Assembly (NCBI RefSeq): GCF_017848645.1
Contig: NZ_JAFEIF010000049.1
Coordinates: 25,919-89,918 of the forward strand
Reading direction: 5' to 3'
Source: Limnohabitans sp.
Lineage (GTDB): Bacteria; Pseudomonadota; Gammaproteobacteria; Burkholderiales; Burkholderiaceae_C
Length of the DNA: 64,000 bases
The position numbers and the translations under genes were made by a program. Under the pieces are notes generated by a model. That model searched no databases, was not told where the DNA came from, and saw only the letters and a list, made by a program, of their open reading frames with translations. This document shows positions 7,723 to 16,901 of the stretch, one piece after another. Position 1 is the stretch's first letter. The number at the start of each line of letters is the position of its first letter.

Positions 7723-8508
7723 ATGCCCTGGCCTGTTCTGGTGTTCGACATCGAAACCATCCCCGACATGGCGGGTTGGCGGCGGCTCAACCCAAATGAC
7801 GTGGCCTTGACCGATGTGCAGGTGCACGCTCAGTGGCAGGCCGAGCGGGCGGCAGAGGGCAAAAGCGATTTCATGCCCCTGTACCTGCAACGCATCCTGT
7901 GCATCAGCTGCGTGTTTCGCAATGCCGAGGGTTTGCGCGTGCACTCCTTTGTGGACCGCGATGGCCACAGCGAAGCCAAAGTGGTTCAGACCTTTTTTCA
8001 GGCCATTGAAAAGCATGCCCCCCAATTGGTCAGCTGGAATGGCAGCGGTTTCGATTTGCCGGTGTTGCACTACCGGGGTTTGATGCACGGCGTGGTGGCC
8101 GACAAGTACTGGGACCTGGGCGACGATGACCGCGAGTTCAAGTGGAACAACTACATCTCGCGCTACCACATGCGCCACCTGGACCTGATGGACTTGCTGG
8201 CCAAATACACCCCTAAAAACAATGCACCCATGGATGCATTGGCCAAGCTGTGCGGCTTTCCGGGCAAGCTGGGCATGGACGGCTCGCAGGTCTATGCGCA
8301 GTTTCAGGCCGGGCACACCGAAGACATTCGGCGCTACTGCGAAACCGATGTGATGAACACCTATTTGCTGTACTGCCGCTTTCAGAAAATGCGCGGCGGC
8401 TTCACCGAGGCAGAGTACGCGCAGGAAATCGCCTTTGTCCAGGACGAGTTGGGCAACTTGGCCCCGCAAGAGCCGCACTGGCAGGAATACTTGCAAGCCT
8501 GGACCTGA
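7723..8508 (+). CDS. 3'-5' exonuclease, DnaQ/PolB-like family
   Basis: 261 residues with the three DEDD exonuclease motifs: LVFDIETIPD near the N-terminus (Asp9, Glu11), SWNGSGFDLPVLHYRG (ExoII), and RYCETDVMNTYLLYCRF (ExoIII). It is the stand-alone predicted PolB-associated exonuclease family found in many proteobacteria; no polymerase domain is attached. It lies 45 bp after nlpD on the same strand. Biological role is not established; proofreading or nucleic-acid turnover is plausible. Confidence 0.88.
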   Translation: MPWPVLVFDIETIPDMAGWRRLNPNDVALTDVQVHAQWQAERAAEGKSDFMPLYLQRILCISCVFRNAEGLRVHSFVDRDGHSEAKVVQTFFQAIEKHAPQLVSWNGSGFDLPVLHYRGLMHGVVADKYWDLGDDDREFKWNNYISRYHMRHLDLMDLLAKYTPKNNAPMDALAKLCGFPGKLGMDGSQVYAQFQAGHTEDIRRYCETDVMNTYLLYCRFQKMRGGFTEAEYAQEIAFVQDELGNLAPQEPHWQEYLQAWT

Positions 8509-8573
8509 AGTTTCCTAGCGAAACTGTGTGCTGGGCCCTCAAGGGTGGCCTCACATCCTGAGACAATTGGGGC

Positions 8574-10010
8574 ATGAGCGATCCAGACATTTCCCTTTCC
8601 CAAGCCCACGCCGACGAACCCAGCCACTCCAGCGCCGACCTGCCCGAGGGCTGGCTGCGTGTGGGCTCCCTCGACATGGATGCCCAAGGCATCGCCCGCC
8701 GACCTGACGGCAAAGTCGTGTTCATCGAAGGCGCTTTGCCTTTTGAGCTGGTGTCGGTCAACGTGCACCGCAAAAAGAACAACTGGGAGCAAGGCACCGT
8801 CACCCAGATCCACCACGAGTCGTCTCAACGTGTGCGGCCAGGCTGCCCGCATTTCGGCTTGCATGCGGGGGCCTGCGGTGGCTGCAAGATGCAGCACCTG
8901 GAGGCTTCGGCCCAGGTGGCCATCAAGCAACGGGTACTCGAAGACAACCTGTGGCACCTGGGCAAAGTCAAAGCCGAAACCATGCTGCGCCCCATCGAGG
9001 GTCCGACCTGGGGCTACCGCTACCGCGCCCGCCTGTCGGTGCGTTACGTGATCAAGAAAGGCGAAGTGCTGATTGGTTTCCACGAGCGCAAAAGCCGTTA
9101 CATCGCGGACATGAAAGTCTGCCCGGTCCTGCCGCCCCACGTCAGCCGCATGCTGCTGCCATTGCGCGCCTTGATCGGCCAGATGGAGGCCCGCGAAACC
9201 CTGCCTCAGCTGGAGCTGGCCTGCGGCGACGAGGTCACGGCTTTGGTGCTGCGCCACCTGGAACCCTTGAGCGAGGGTGACAAAGCCCTGCTGCGGGCAT
9301 TTGCCGCCGAGCACCAGGTGCAGTGGTGGCTGCAGCCCAAAGGCCCGGACACGGTGCATTTGCTGGACGAGGGTGGGGCGCAGCTCAGTTACGGTCTGCC
9401 CGACTTTGGCATCACCATGCCATTTCGGCCCACCGATTTCACCCAAGTGAATCCCTTCATCAACCGCGTGCTGGTGGCCCGCGCGCTGCGCTTGCTGCAA
9501 GCGCAAAAGACCGAGCGGGTGATCGACTGGTTCTGCGGTCTGGGCAACTTCACCTTGCCGCTGGCCACGCAAGCGGGCGAGGTGCTGGGTATTGAAGGGG
9601 CAGAGACCCTGGTGGCGCGTTCACGCGACAACTACGCCCGCAACCAAGCCACACGGCCCGAAGGTCAGACCTTGGCCCCCACGCAGTTTGTGGCGCGCAA
9701 TTTGTTCGAGATGACGCCCGAAATGCTGGTGGCCGACGGTACTGCCGACAAATGGCTGGTCGACCCGCCGCGCGAAGGCGCCTTTGCCCTGAGCAAAGCG
9801 CTGGCCGAGCTGCACGAAAACCAGGACCTGCGCCAAGGCTGGACACCACCCCAGCGCATTGTGTATGTGAGCTGCAACCCCGCCACGTTGGCCCGGGATG
9901 CGGGCATTTTGGTGCACCGCGCCGGTTACCGCTGCGTGGCCGCAGGGGTGATCAACATGTTTGCGCACACCGCCCATGTGGAGAGCATGGCGGTGTTTGA
10001 GTTGGTCTGA
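8574..10010 (+). CDS. rlmD: 23S rRNA (uracil-1939-C5)-methyltransferase RlmD
   Basis: 478-residue SAM-dependent RNA m5U methyltransferase. An N-terminal TRAM domain (about 25-85) is followed by the iron-sulfur cysteines C91, C101, C104 and C183. The catalytic domain has [16 protein letters not shown] (SAM motif), VDPPREGA and [12 protein letters not shown] with nucleophile Cys434. These cysteines distinguish RlmD/RlmC-type enzymes from TrmA; RlmD is favoured by length and TRAM domain. ATG 8574 follows the exonuclease by 65 bp. Confidence 0.93.
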   Translation: MSDPDISLSQAHADEPSHSSADLPEGWLRVGSLDMDAQGIARRPDGKVVFIEGALPFELVSVNVHRKKNNWEQGTVTQIHHESSQRVRPGCPHFGLHAGACGGCKMQHLEASAQVAIKQRVLEDNLWHLGKVKAETMLRPIEGPTWGYRYRARLSVRYVIKKGEVLIGFHERKSRYIADMKVCPVLPPHVSRMLLPLRALIGQMEARETLPQLELACGDEVTALVLRHLEPLSEGDKALLRAFAAEHQVQWWLQPKGPDTVHLLDEGGAQLSYGLPDFGITMPFRPTDFTQVNPFINRVLVARALRLLQAQKTERVIDWFCGLGNFTLPLATQAGEVLGIEGAETLVARSRDNYARNQATRPEGQTLAPTQFVARNLFEMTPEMLVADGTADKWLVDPPREGAFALSKALAELHENQDLRQGWTPPQRIVYVSCNPATLARDAGILVHRAGYRCVAAGVINMFAHTAHVESMAVFELV

Positions 10011-10054
10011 GGCCACGCAATGGGCAGCGGGCTATTGGGCCCCTGCAAGCACAA

Positions 10055-10082
10055 AAAAAAGGCTCCGGAGGGAGCCTTTTTT
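10055..10082. terminator. bidirectional terminator between rlmD and yccA-like gene
   Basis: Stem AAAAAAGGCTCC / GGAGCCTTTTTT around a GGAG loop, with A and T runs on either side. It works in both directions between two convergent genes. Confidence 0.93.
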
Positions 10083-10098
10083 GCGAGAGGAATGCAGA

Positions 10099-10791
10099 TC
10101 AGTCGCGTTCGCCGCCCATGATGCCCAGCAGGGCCAGCAGACTTTGGAAGATGTTGAAGACGCTCAGGTACAGGGCCAAGGTGGCGCTGATGTAGTTGGT
10201 CTCGCCGCCATCCAGGATGCGCTTGAGGTCATACAACAAGAAGGCGCTGAAAATGCCGATGGCCAAGGTCGAGAGGACCAGCATGCCCGCAGTGGAGCCC
10301 ACAAACACGTTGATGATGCCGCCCACCATCAGGACCATGGCGCCAACAAACAGCCATTTGCCCATGCCGGACAGATCGCGCTTGATGACGCTGGCCAGGC
10401 TGGCCATGACAAAGAACACACCGGCTGTGCCTGCAAAAGCGGTCATCACCAAGTCAGCACCGTTTTTGAAGCCGAGCACCATGGCGATCATGCGCGAGAG
10501 CATCAGGCCCATGAAGAAGGTGAAGGCCAGCAATACGGGCACACCAGCGGCCGAGTTTTTGGTTTTCTCGATGGCGAACATGAAACCGAATGCACCGCCC
10601 AAAAACACCACCAGGCCCACAAAGCCGGTGAGTGATTGGGTGATGCCTGTGCTCACGCCAACCCAAGCGCCCAGCACAGTGGGCAGCATGCTCAGGGCGA
10701 GCAGCCAATAGGTGTTGCGCAGAACGCGGTTGCGTGCCGCCAGGTCCACATGGCCCCAGCCAGCGGAATTGAGGGTGCGAAGGTCGCTCAT
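10099..10791 (-). CDS. Bax inhibitor-1/YccA family inner-membrane protein
   Basis: 230 residues, about seven transmembrane helices from residue 24 on (NTYWLLALSMLPTVLGAWVG, then GFVGLVVFLGGAFGFMFAIE and others), ending with an acidic tail (GGERD). It belongs to the BI-1/UPF0005 family; E. coli YccA binds and restrains FtsH, and eukaryotic relatives are calcium leak channels. The start at 10791 has GGAGATACACC upstream; the longer frame from 10863 would add a sequence with no family similarity. A TACAAT lies at 10831-10836 on the same strand. Function here is inferred from family only. Confidence 0.9.
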   Translation of the reverse strand: MSDLRTLNSAGWGHVDLAARNRVLRNTYWLLALSMLPTVLGAWVGVSTGITQSLTGFVGLVVFLGGAFGFMFAIEKTKNSAAGVPVLLAFTFFMGLMLSRMIAMVLGFKNGADLVMTAFAGTAGVFFVMASLASVIKRDLSGMGKWLFVGAMVLMVGGIINVFVGSTAGMLVLSTLAIGIFSAFLLYDLKRILDGGETNYISATLALYLSVFNIFQSLLALLGIMGGERD

Positions 10792-10830
10792 GGTGTATCT
10801 CCTGAAAAGGCCTTTGAAAAAGGTTGGGCC

Positions 10831-10836
10831 ATTGTA
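10831..10836 (-). promoter_or_regulatory. putative -10 (TACAAT) of the yccA-like gene
   Basis: CTACAATGG on the reverse strand, 40 bases upstream of the start codon. No convincing -35 is visible. Confidence 0.4.
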
Positions 10837-10984
10837 GAGGCCCCAACCGGGCGGGGTACACAAGCCAGGGATTTCCGGCAGTTGATGGGGTTATCCGGGT
10901 GAATCAGTTTTGCATTGGGGGTGAGCAATCGATGGGCGGCGCGCGTGTATGCTTGTGACTTCCATTCTTCAGACCCTCATCCCC

Positions 10985-11392
10985 ATGAAAACTCAGTCCT
11001 CTCTCGAACTGTCCGATGTCAAAGCCATCGCCGCCGCTGCCGAAGCCGAAGCCCTCCAGAACCATTGGGCAGTCAGCATCGCCATTGTGGATGCGGGCGG
11101 CCATTTGCTGCACTTTGCCCGTCTGGACGGTGCGCCTCCCGTGTCCGCGCACATCGCCCCGGCCAAAGCGCACACCGCAGCCTTGGGTCGCCGCGAGAGC
11201 AAGGTGTACGAAGACGTGATCAACGGTGGACGCACTTCCTTTTTGTCGGCCCCGACCATTCAAGGCATGCTCGAAGGTGGCGTGCCGATCATGAAAGATG
11301 GTTTTTGCCTGGGCGCAGTCGGTGTGAGCGGCGTCAAGTCGAACGAAGACGCTCAGATCGCCAAGGCCGGTATCGCCGCCATCGGCCTGTGA
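10985..11392 (+). CDS. GlcG/HbpS family protein
   Basis: A 135-residue protein of the GlcG/HbpS (DUF336) family, recognised by SIAIVDAGGHLLHFARLDGAP, a PAKAHTAA segment and FLGAVGVSGV-like C-terminal glycine-rich motif (here CLGAVGVSGVKSNEDAQIAKA). Members bind heme or small ligands, or accompany glycolate and diol metabolism genes. No such genes are adjacent, so the role is open. ATG 10985 gives the usual N-terminus; an in-frame start at 10949 would add twelve unmatched residues. No signal peptide is predicted from this start. Confidence 0.85.
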   Translation: MKTQSSLELSDVKAIAAAAEAEALQNHWAVSIAIVDAGGHLLHFARLDGAPPVSAHIAPAKAHTAALGRRESKVYEDVINGGRTSFLSAPTIQGMLEGGVPIMKDGFCLGAVGVSGVKSNEDAQIAKAGIAAIGL

Positions 11393-11445
11393 TGGCCTGA
11401 TCCGGGCAGCCTGGGGCGGCCCTGATGGTTTTTCAAAACCATTGA

Positions 11446-11483
11446 CCCACAAAAAAGCCGCTTCACAGCGGCTTTTTTGTGGG
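11446..11483. terminator. bidirectional terminator between glcG-like gene and ilvD
   Basis: A perfect 17-bp inverted repeat (11446-11462 with 11467-11483) contains AAAAAAGCCGCT / AGCGGCTTTTTT around a TCAC loop. It separates two convergent genes and has T runs on both strands. Confidence 0.94.
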
Positions 11484-11496
11484 CGTCAAGAACGCA

Positions 11497-13197
11497 TCAA
11501 TACAGGTCGAGCACCGCCCCTTTGCTGGCGCTCGATGCATTGAATGCGAACTTGGCCTGCACGCCACGGGTGTAACGGGGCTCTGGGGCTTTCCAGCCTT
11601 CGCGGCGCTTGGCCAGTTCGGCTTCGGGCACGTTGAGTTCCAGAATCAACTTGTGCGCGTCGATGGTGATGCTGTCGCCTTCATGCACAAATGCGATGGT
11701 GCCGCCGGCTGCGGCTTCTGGGGCGACGTGGCCCACCACCATGCCCCAGGTGCCGCCGGAGAAACGGCCATCGGTGATCAGGCCCACGCTTTCACCCAGA
11801 CCGGCACCGATCAGGGCGCCCGTGGGGGCCAGCATTTCGGGCATGCCGGGGCCGCCTTTGGGGCCGAGGTAGCGCAGGACCATCACGTCGCCGGCTTTGA
11901 TCTTGCCCGCCAAAATGGCTTCGAGGGCCGATTGCTCGTCGTCGAACACACGGGCCGGGCCGGTGATGACCGGGTTTTTGAGACCGGTGATCTTGGCCAC
12001 AGCACCTTCGGGCGACAAATTGCCCTTCAAGATGGCCAAGTGGCCTTGTTTGTACATGGCGTTCTCGATGGTGTGGATCACGCTTTGCTCGGGTGGGGCG
12101 TCCGGCACATCTTTGAGCACTTCGGCAATGGTTTGGCCGGTGATGGTGATGCAGTCGCCATGCAACAAGCCCGCGTTGAGCAAAATTTTCATGACTTGCG
12201 GAATACCACCGGCCACATGCAGGTCCACAGCCAATGCTTTGCCGCTGGGTTTCAGGTCGCACAAAACGGGCGTGCGCTGGCGGATGCGCTCGAAATCATC
12301 AATGCTCCACTCAACGCCTGCGCAATGCGCGATGGCCAAGAAGTGGAGGACCGCATTGGTGGAGCCGCCGGTGGCCATGATCACGGCCACAGCGTTTTCA
12401 ATGGACTTGCGGGTCACGATGTCGCGTGGCTTGATGCCTTTGCGGATGGCTTCCACCAAAACGCGGGCCGACTCTTTGGCCGACTCGACTTTTTCGTCGT
12501 GCACGTTGGCCATGGTGGAGGAGTAGGGCAAAGAGATGCCCAGCGCCTCGAAAGCCGAAGACATGGTGTTGGCGGTGTACATGCCGCCGCACGAACCCGT
12601 GCCGGGGATGGCGCGCTTTTCGATCTCGAGCAGGTCATCGTCGCTCAGCTTACCTGCAGCGTTTTCGCCCACGGCTTCAAACACGCTCACGATGTTCAGG
12701 TCTTTGCCTTGGTAGCGGCCCGGCAAAATGGTGCCGCCGTACACATAAATGGCGGGCACGTTGGCGCGCAGCATGCCCATCAGGCCGCCGGGCATGTTTT
12801 TGTCGCAACCGCCGACCACCAGCACGCCGTCCATCCACTGGCCTTGCACGCAGGTTTCCACGCAGTCGGCAATCACCTCGCGCGACACGAGCGAGTACTT
12901 CATGCCCTCGGTGCCCATGGCCATGCCATCCGAGATGGTGGGGGTGCCAAAGACTTGGGCGTTGCCACCGGCGGCTTCGATGCCCTCAATGGCGGCATCG
13001 GCCAACTTTTGCAGGCCGCTGTTGCAAGGGGTGATGGTGCTGTGCCCGTTGGCCACGCCCACCATGGGTTTGACGAAATCGCTCTGTTCATAGCCCATGG
13101 CGTAGTACATCGACCGGTTGGGGGCGCGGGATTTGCCCTCGGTGATGTTGGCGCTGCGGCTGTTGATGGGGGTGATCGGGATGATTTTGTCGCTCAT
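11497..13197 (-). CDS. ilvD: dihydroxy-acid dehydratase
   Basis: 566 residues, normal length. Dehydrates 2,3-dihydroxy-isovalerate and -methylvalerate in valine, isoleucine and pantothenate synthesis, using an iron-sulfur cluster. Diagnostic segments are [16 protein letters not shown] and [16 protein letters not shown] with cluster cysteines, [12 protein letters not shown], and the C-terminal [19 protein letters not shown]. The start at 13197 ([10 protein letters not shown]) is chosen; the frame extends 35 codons upstream with no similarity. It is divergent from lgt with 103 bp between. Confidence 0.97.
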   Translation of the reverse strand: MSDKIIPITPINSRSANITEGKSRAPNRSMYYAMGYEQSDFVKPMVGVANGHSTITPCNSGLQKLADAAIEGIEAAGGNAQVFGTPTISDGMAMGTEGMKYSLVSREVIADCVETCVQGQWMDGVLVVGGCDKNMPGGLMGMLRANVPAIYVYGGTILPGRYQGKDLNIVSVFEAVGENAAGKLSDDDLLEIEKRAIPGTGSCGGMYTANTMSSAFEALGISLPYSSTMANVHDEKVESAKESARVLVEAIRKGIKPRDIVTRKSIENAVAVIMATGGSTNAVLHFLAIAHCAGVEWSIDDFERIRQRTPVLCDLKPSGKALAVDLHVAGGIPQVMKILLNAGLLHGDCITITGQTIAEVLKDVPDAPPEQSVIHTIENAMYKQGHLAILKGNLSPEGAVAKITGLKNPVITGPARVFDDEQSALEAILAGKIKAGDVMVLRYLGPKGGPGMPEMLAPTGALIGAGLGESVGLITDGRFSGGTWGMVVGHVAPEAAAGGTIAFVHEGDSITIDAHKLILELNVPEAELAKRREGWKAPEPRYTRGVQAKFAFNASSASKGAVLDLY

Positions 13198-13300
13198 GGT
13201 GGTGTCTCGGTAGAAGCCCAAAAGAAGGTCGCCACATTCTAACGGGCGCTGGTCAGGCCTTTGTGTCCAGTGCGAGGCATCTCCGGTGCACAATCCGGGC

Positions 13301-14098
13301 ATGCTGATCCATCCTCAAATTGACCCCGTCGCCCTGCAATTGGGGCCCTTGGCCATCCACTGGTATGGCCTGACCTATTTGGCCGCTTTTGGCCTGTTTT
13401 TCTGGCTGGGCGTGCGGCGTCTGGGCCATGCGCCCTTCAAACACCTGCCGCAGTGGCAAAAACGCGATGTGGAGGACATCCTGTTTTTGGGTGTGCTCGG
13501 CGTCATTTTGGGCGGGCGTGTGGGTTACTGCCTGTTTTACAAGCCCGCTTACTACCTGTCCAACCCGCTCGAAATTTTCGCCATCTGGCAAGGCGGCATG
13601 AGCTTCCATGGGGGCTTGCTGGGTGTGATGCTGGCCATGGTCTGGTTTGCCCGCACCCGCGAGCGGCCGTTTTTGCAGGTCATGGACTTTGTTGCGCCGT
13701 GTGTGCCCACGGGACTAGCCGCCGGTCGGGTGGGCAATTTCCTCAACGGCGAACTTTGGGGCCGGGTGGCCGATCCTTCCTTGCCTTGGGGCATGGTGTT
13801 CCGGGGGGCGGGTGATTTGCCACGTCACCCTTCGCAGCTCTACCAGATCGCGCTGGAAGGCTTGCTGCTGTTTGTGCTGCTCTGGTGGTTTGCCCGCAAG
13901 GACCGCCCCACCGGGCAGGTGTCCGGGGCCTTTTTGCTGGGCTACGGCTTTTTCCGCTTCGTGGCCGAATTCTTCCGCGAACCCGATGCGCACCTGGGCC
14001 TCTTGAGCCTGGGCATGAGCATGGGGCAGTGGTTGTGTGTGCCGATGATGTTGGGCGGGGTGGCTTTGTGGGCCTTCTCAGCCCGAAAATCCAACTGA
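13301..14098 (+). CDS. lgt: prolipoprotein diacylglyceryl transferase
   Basis: Inner-membrane enzyme that transfers diacylglycerol to the lipobox cysteine of prolipoproteins, the first step of lipoprotein maturation. 265 residues with seven membrane segments; hallmarks are [23 protein letters not shown] with the catalytic His, and [18 protein letters not shown] with the essential Arg. ATG 13301 (MLIHPQIDP) matches the family; a GTG five codons upstream is possible. Lipoprotein genes that depend on it occur nearby (nlpD-like, 14185, 57717). Confidence 0.96.
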   Translation: MLIHPQIDPVALQLGPLAIHWYGLTYLAAFGLFFWLGVRRLGHAPFKHLPQWQKRDVEDILFLGVLGVILGGRVGYCLFYKPAYYLSNPLEIFAIWQGGMSFHGGLLGVMLAMVWFARTRERPFLQVMDFVAPCVPTGLAAGRVGNFLNGELWGRVADPSLPWGMVFRGAGDLPRHPSQLYQIALEGLLLFVLLWWFARKDRPTGQVSGAFLLGYGFFRFVAEFFREPDAHLGLLSLGMSMGQWLCVPMMLGGVALWAFSARKSN

Positions 14099-14184
14099 AG
14101 CGGTTTGGGCTGACACCTTCGGGTCAGCACCCATGAACGGAATCCTTCACCATGAAGCACTTTTGACATGGAAGGATGGGTCCC

Positions 14185-15567
14185 ATGAACTTGCTGCGAA
14201 GAAAACTTTGGCTTGCTGCTTTGTCCACCCTGTTGCTGGGGGCCTGTTCGGGCACCTTGCCCACTGCGGGGGCTGACAAACCGCCCGTGGTGTTTGTCCA
14301 TGGCAATGGCGACACAGCCGCCTTGTGGCAAAGCACGATGTGGCGCTTTGAATCCAATGGTTGGCCGCGCGAGCGCCTGCATGCCATCGATGTGCCCTAT
14401 CCCCTGGCGCGAGACGCCGACAACAAGCCCCAAGCGGGCCGCACCTCCACCGCCGAGCACATGGCCTTTTTGCGCGAAGAAGTGCAAGCGGTCTTGAAGC
14501 GCACGGGTGCTGCGCAGGTGGTCTTGGTGGGCAACTCGCGGGGTGGCAATGCGATTCGCAACTTCATCTGCAACGGTGGAGGGCAAAACCTCGTCAGCCA
14601 TGCGGTGTTGGGCGGCACACCCAACCACGGTGTTCAGGCCATCCCCGGCGTCAACGAAGCCAATGAATTTTCTGGCACCGGACCCTTTCTGAGTCAGCTC
14701 AATGCGCCCAAAAATGCGCAAGGTGACGAGGTGTGTGGCCCAGCCAAATGGATGACCATCCGCTCGGACAACAACGACAAATTTGCCCAGCCCGATGGCC
14801 TTTGGATTGGCATGAAAGGCAAGCCCACCAATGTGACTTTTGCCGGCCCGGAGCTCAAAGGGGCGACCAATGTGGTGATCCCCCGCATTGACCACCGCGA
14901 AACCTCTTATTCGGCAGCGGCTTTTGAAGCCACTTACCGATTCATCACGGGTCGCACGCCTGCTTTGGGCATTCAAACCGAGGCTTCGGTGCTGTTGAAC
15001 GGCAAAGTGGTGGGTCTGGGCTTGAATCCACAAGACGCGCAGAGTGGCAACTTTGTGAACAATTTGCCACTGGTTGGTGCAGGCCTTGAGGTTTATGAGG
15101 TCGACCCTGTGACAGGGCAGCGCAAAGGCGGTGCGGTGCATCAAAAAACTGTGGGCACCGACGGGCTTTGGGGGCCTTTCAAAGGCACATCACAAGCAGC
15201 CTATGAGTTTGTTATCACGGCCAAAGGCTATGCCACGACACACATTTACCGCAGCGCATTTCCACGCTCGAGCGGCATTGTCCACATGAAGCCCGAGCGG
15301 ATTGCGCCAGCCGACCAGACTGCTCAGTCGCTGGTCAGCTTTGTGCGGCCACGCGGTTACTTCGACCCGCAGCGTGACCAGATGCGTCTGGACGGCAAAA
15401 CGAGCTTGCCGGGTGTGCCCCCGGGAGCGGGCGTGGCCAGTTCCAAACTGCGGCTGGATGACAAAACCCAGCGAACTGTGGCCGCTGAATTCAACGGCGA
15501 GCGCCTGGTGGGCTTGACCTGGCCCTTGGCAGAGGGCCGCACCACGGTGCTGGAGTTGACTTACTGA
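14185..15567 (+). CDS. secreted lipoprotein alpha/beta-hydrolase (lipase/esterase-like)
   Basis: About 460 residues. The signal sequence ends in lipobox LLGAC (Cys21). The alpha/beta-hydrolase domain has an oxyanion HGNGDT after VVFV and the nucleophile elbow GNSRGG (Ser118), then GGTPNHG, as in class-2 lipases and polyester-cleaving hydrolases. His in RIDHRET near residue 240 could complete the triad. Residues from about 260 form a second, probably beta-rich domain without recognised similarity. ATG 14185 is preferred because GGAAGG lies 9-14 bases upstream; ATG 14176 is too close to it. Substrate unknown. Confidence 0.75.
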   Translation: MNLLRRKLWLAALSTLLLGACSGTLPTAGADKPPVVFVHGNGDTAALWQSTMWRFESNGWPRERLHAIDVPYPLARDADNKPQAGRTSTAEHMAFLREEVQAVLKRTGAAQVVLVGNSRGGNAIRNFICNGGGQNLVSHAVLGGTPNHGVQAIPGVNEANEFSGTGPFLSQLNAPKNAQGDEVCGPAKWMTIRSDNNDKFAQPDGLWIGMKGKPTNVTFAGPELKGATNVVIPRIDHRETSYSAAAFEATYRFITGRTPALGIQTEASVLLNGKVVGLGLNPQDAQSGNFVNNLPLVGAGLEVYEVDPVTGQRKGGAVHQKTVGTDGLWGPFKGTSQAAYEFVITAKGYATTHIYRSAFPRSSGIVHMKPERIAPADQTAQSLVSFVRPRGYFDPQRDQMRLDGKTSLPGVPPGAGVASSKLRLDDKTQRTVAAEFNGERLVGLTWPLAEGRTTVLELTY

Positions 15568-15569
15568 GC

Positions 15570-15588
15570 CTGACCCGTTGTGGGTCAG
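15570..15588. terminator. stem-loop between convergent hydrolase and araC-type gene
   Basis: CTGACCC (15570-15576) pairs with GGGTCAG (15582-15588) around GTTGT; the right arm overlaps the last codons of the reverse gene. No long T run follows, so termination strength is uncertain. Confidence 0.5.
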
Positions 15589-16562
15589 TTGGATTTGCGG
15601 CCCTCAAAGTCCCTCAAGGTGGCGGACGGCAACTCGCCAAATAGCTTTTTGTAGTCCTGAGCGAACTGGCTCAGGTGCCAAAAGCCCCAGTGCGAGGCGA
15701 TGTCCTGGATGGTCACGCCCGATGCGGCCTGGCGCAGTGCGCGGCGCACCCCGTTCAGCCTTAAAGAGCGCAGGTATTTGACCGGGGTCGTGCCCAGCAC
15801 GTCCTGAAAACAATAGTTGAGCTTGCGCCGGCTCGTGCCCACCCGGCTGCACACCTCCAGGATGGACAGAGGCTCGTCGGCATGCCCGAGCATCAGTTCA
15901 CAGGCGCGGTCGACCAGCTTCTTGCGCCGCTCCAAATTGGGCAGCTCCGAGGTGTCCACCTGCGGGGGCAGGGCTTCGAGCCATTCCATCAAGATCTCAT
16001 CGCGCAATTGGCGCAAGGCCTGTGGGTCGTGCTGGCGGTGCGCCAGGGCGCTGGCTTGGTCCTGCACGGTGAGCTGCAGGTCGCGCAGGTTCTGGGCCTT
16101 GATGTCGGTGGTTTGCAGCACCAGCTGCTTTTCGAGCCAATGCGCCAGGGGTTTTTGGTACATGCGCTCCCACAGCGGGTTGAGCAGGCTGCGGTTAACC
16201 ACCACGGCGATCAGGGTGAAGTGGGGTGGGGTGGTCAGGTCCACCTCGTCGCCTTTGCCGCACATGATGGCGTGGGCCGGCACCCGCTGGCCGTTGAAAA
16301 ACAAATCCGGTGAGTCCTGCAGGGCCATGGCAAAGCCGTACACGCTCTCGTCGAGTCGCCCGCGCTGGCGCAGGGCGATGCTGGTGTCTTCGCGCAGCAG
16401 GGTCACTTCGGGCAGTTGCACCTGGTGGATGCGCCCCTTGAACTGGCCGGGCGAGAGTTGTTCGTATTGCAGCGCCCAGCCCTGCTGGGCCAGGGCGTGC
16501 TGGTCCATGTCCTGGGTGTCCAGTACCTGGACCCAGGGTGGGTCGGGGCTGGGAGGATTCAT
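15585..16562 (-). CDS. AraC-family regulator, EutR-like
   Basis: 325 residues. The C-terminal domain has two helix-turn-helix motifs: VGTSRRKLNYCFQDVLG and IQDIASHWGFWHLSQFAQDY followed by YKKLFGELPS, the pattern of EutR-type AraC regulators. The N-terminal sensor part starts with a Gln-rich segment and QLSPGQFKGRIHQVQLPEV, also like EutR. EutR responds to ethanolamine and B12, but no eut genes are here. It is divergent from the aldehyde dehydrogenase/aminotransferase block, which is its probable target. A TTG one codon upstream (16565) is an alternative start. Confidence 0.85.
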   Translation of the reverse strand: MNPPSPDPPWVQVLDTQDMDQHALAQQGWALQYEQLSPGQFKGRIHQVQLPEVTLLREDTSIALRQRGRLDESVYGFAMALQDSPDLFFNGQRVPAHAIMCGKGDEVDLTTPPHFTLIAVVVNRSLLNPLWERMYQKPLAHWLEKQLVLQTTDIKAQNLRDLQLTVQDQASALAHRQHDPQALRQLRDEILMEWLEALPPQVDTSELPNLERRKKLVDRACELMLGHADEPLSILEVCSRVGTSRRKLNYCFQDVLGTTPVKYLRSLRLNGVRRALRQAASGVTIQDIASHWGFWHLSQFAQDYKKLFGELPSATLRDFEGRKSN

Positions 16563-16901
16563 CAAAAAAACAAAACAGTCGTCTGGGGCATGACCCCGAG
16601 TGTGCCTGTTTCATGCAGGGAGGCTTTTTCGTGAAAACCCGGGGTGTGCGGTGCCCAAACTTGATAGTGACTTGCGCACCTTGTGCTTAGCATGGGCTTT
16701 GGCTTGAGAGACGCCGTGTGAACCTGGGCATAGGCTTTTTGCTGACCCATGACGAGCTGTGCTTCGGCTGGTTTGGCGCAACGTCTTCATACAAGCGCCA
16801 GACGCCCGGGTTGCCATCTGATCGCGTCCTCTGCGCAGGAGGGCATCGTCCTGCATCTTTCTTATTGAAACCACTGATGGATTGAATTTTGGGAGAACAC
16901 A
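16563..16901. promoter_or_regulatory. 339-bp divergent regulatory region, araC-type gene / aldehyde dehydrogenase
   Basis: No gene is supported here. The region is less GC-rich near both ends and must hold promoters for both directions. A short inverted repeat GGGGCATGACCCC lies about 20 bp upstream of the regulator start. No confident sigma-70 or sigma-54 promoter could be read by eye. GGGAGA precedes the TTG start of the dehydrogenase. Its length suits an AraC-type binding site array, but no direct repeat pair was convincing. Confidence 0.5.

Noticed and set aside
11479..13242. 587-codon forward reading frame opposite ilvD
   Set aside because: It is a mirror of ilvD codon structure in GC-rich DNA (His/Gly/Ala-rich, no recognisable domain), and the reverse strand encodes a full dihydroxy-acid dehydratase.
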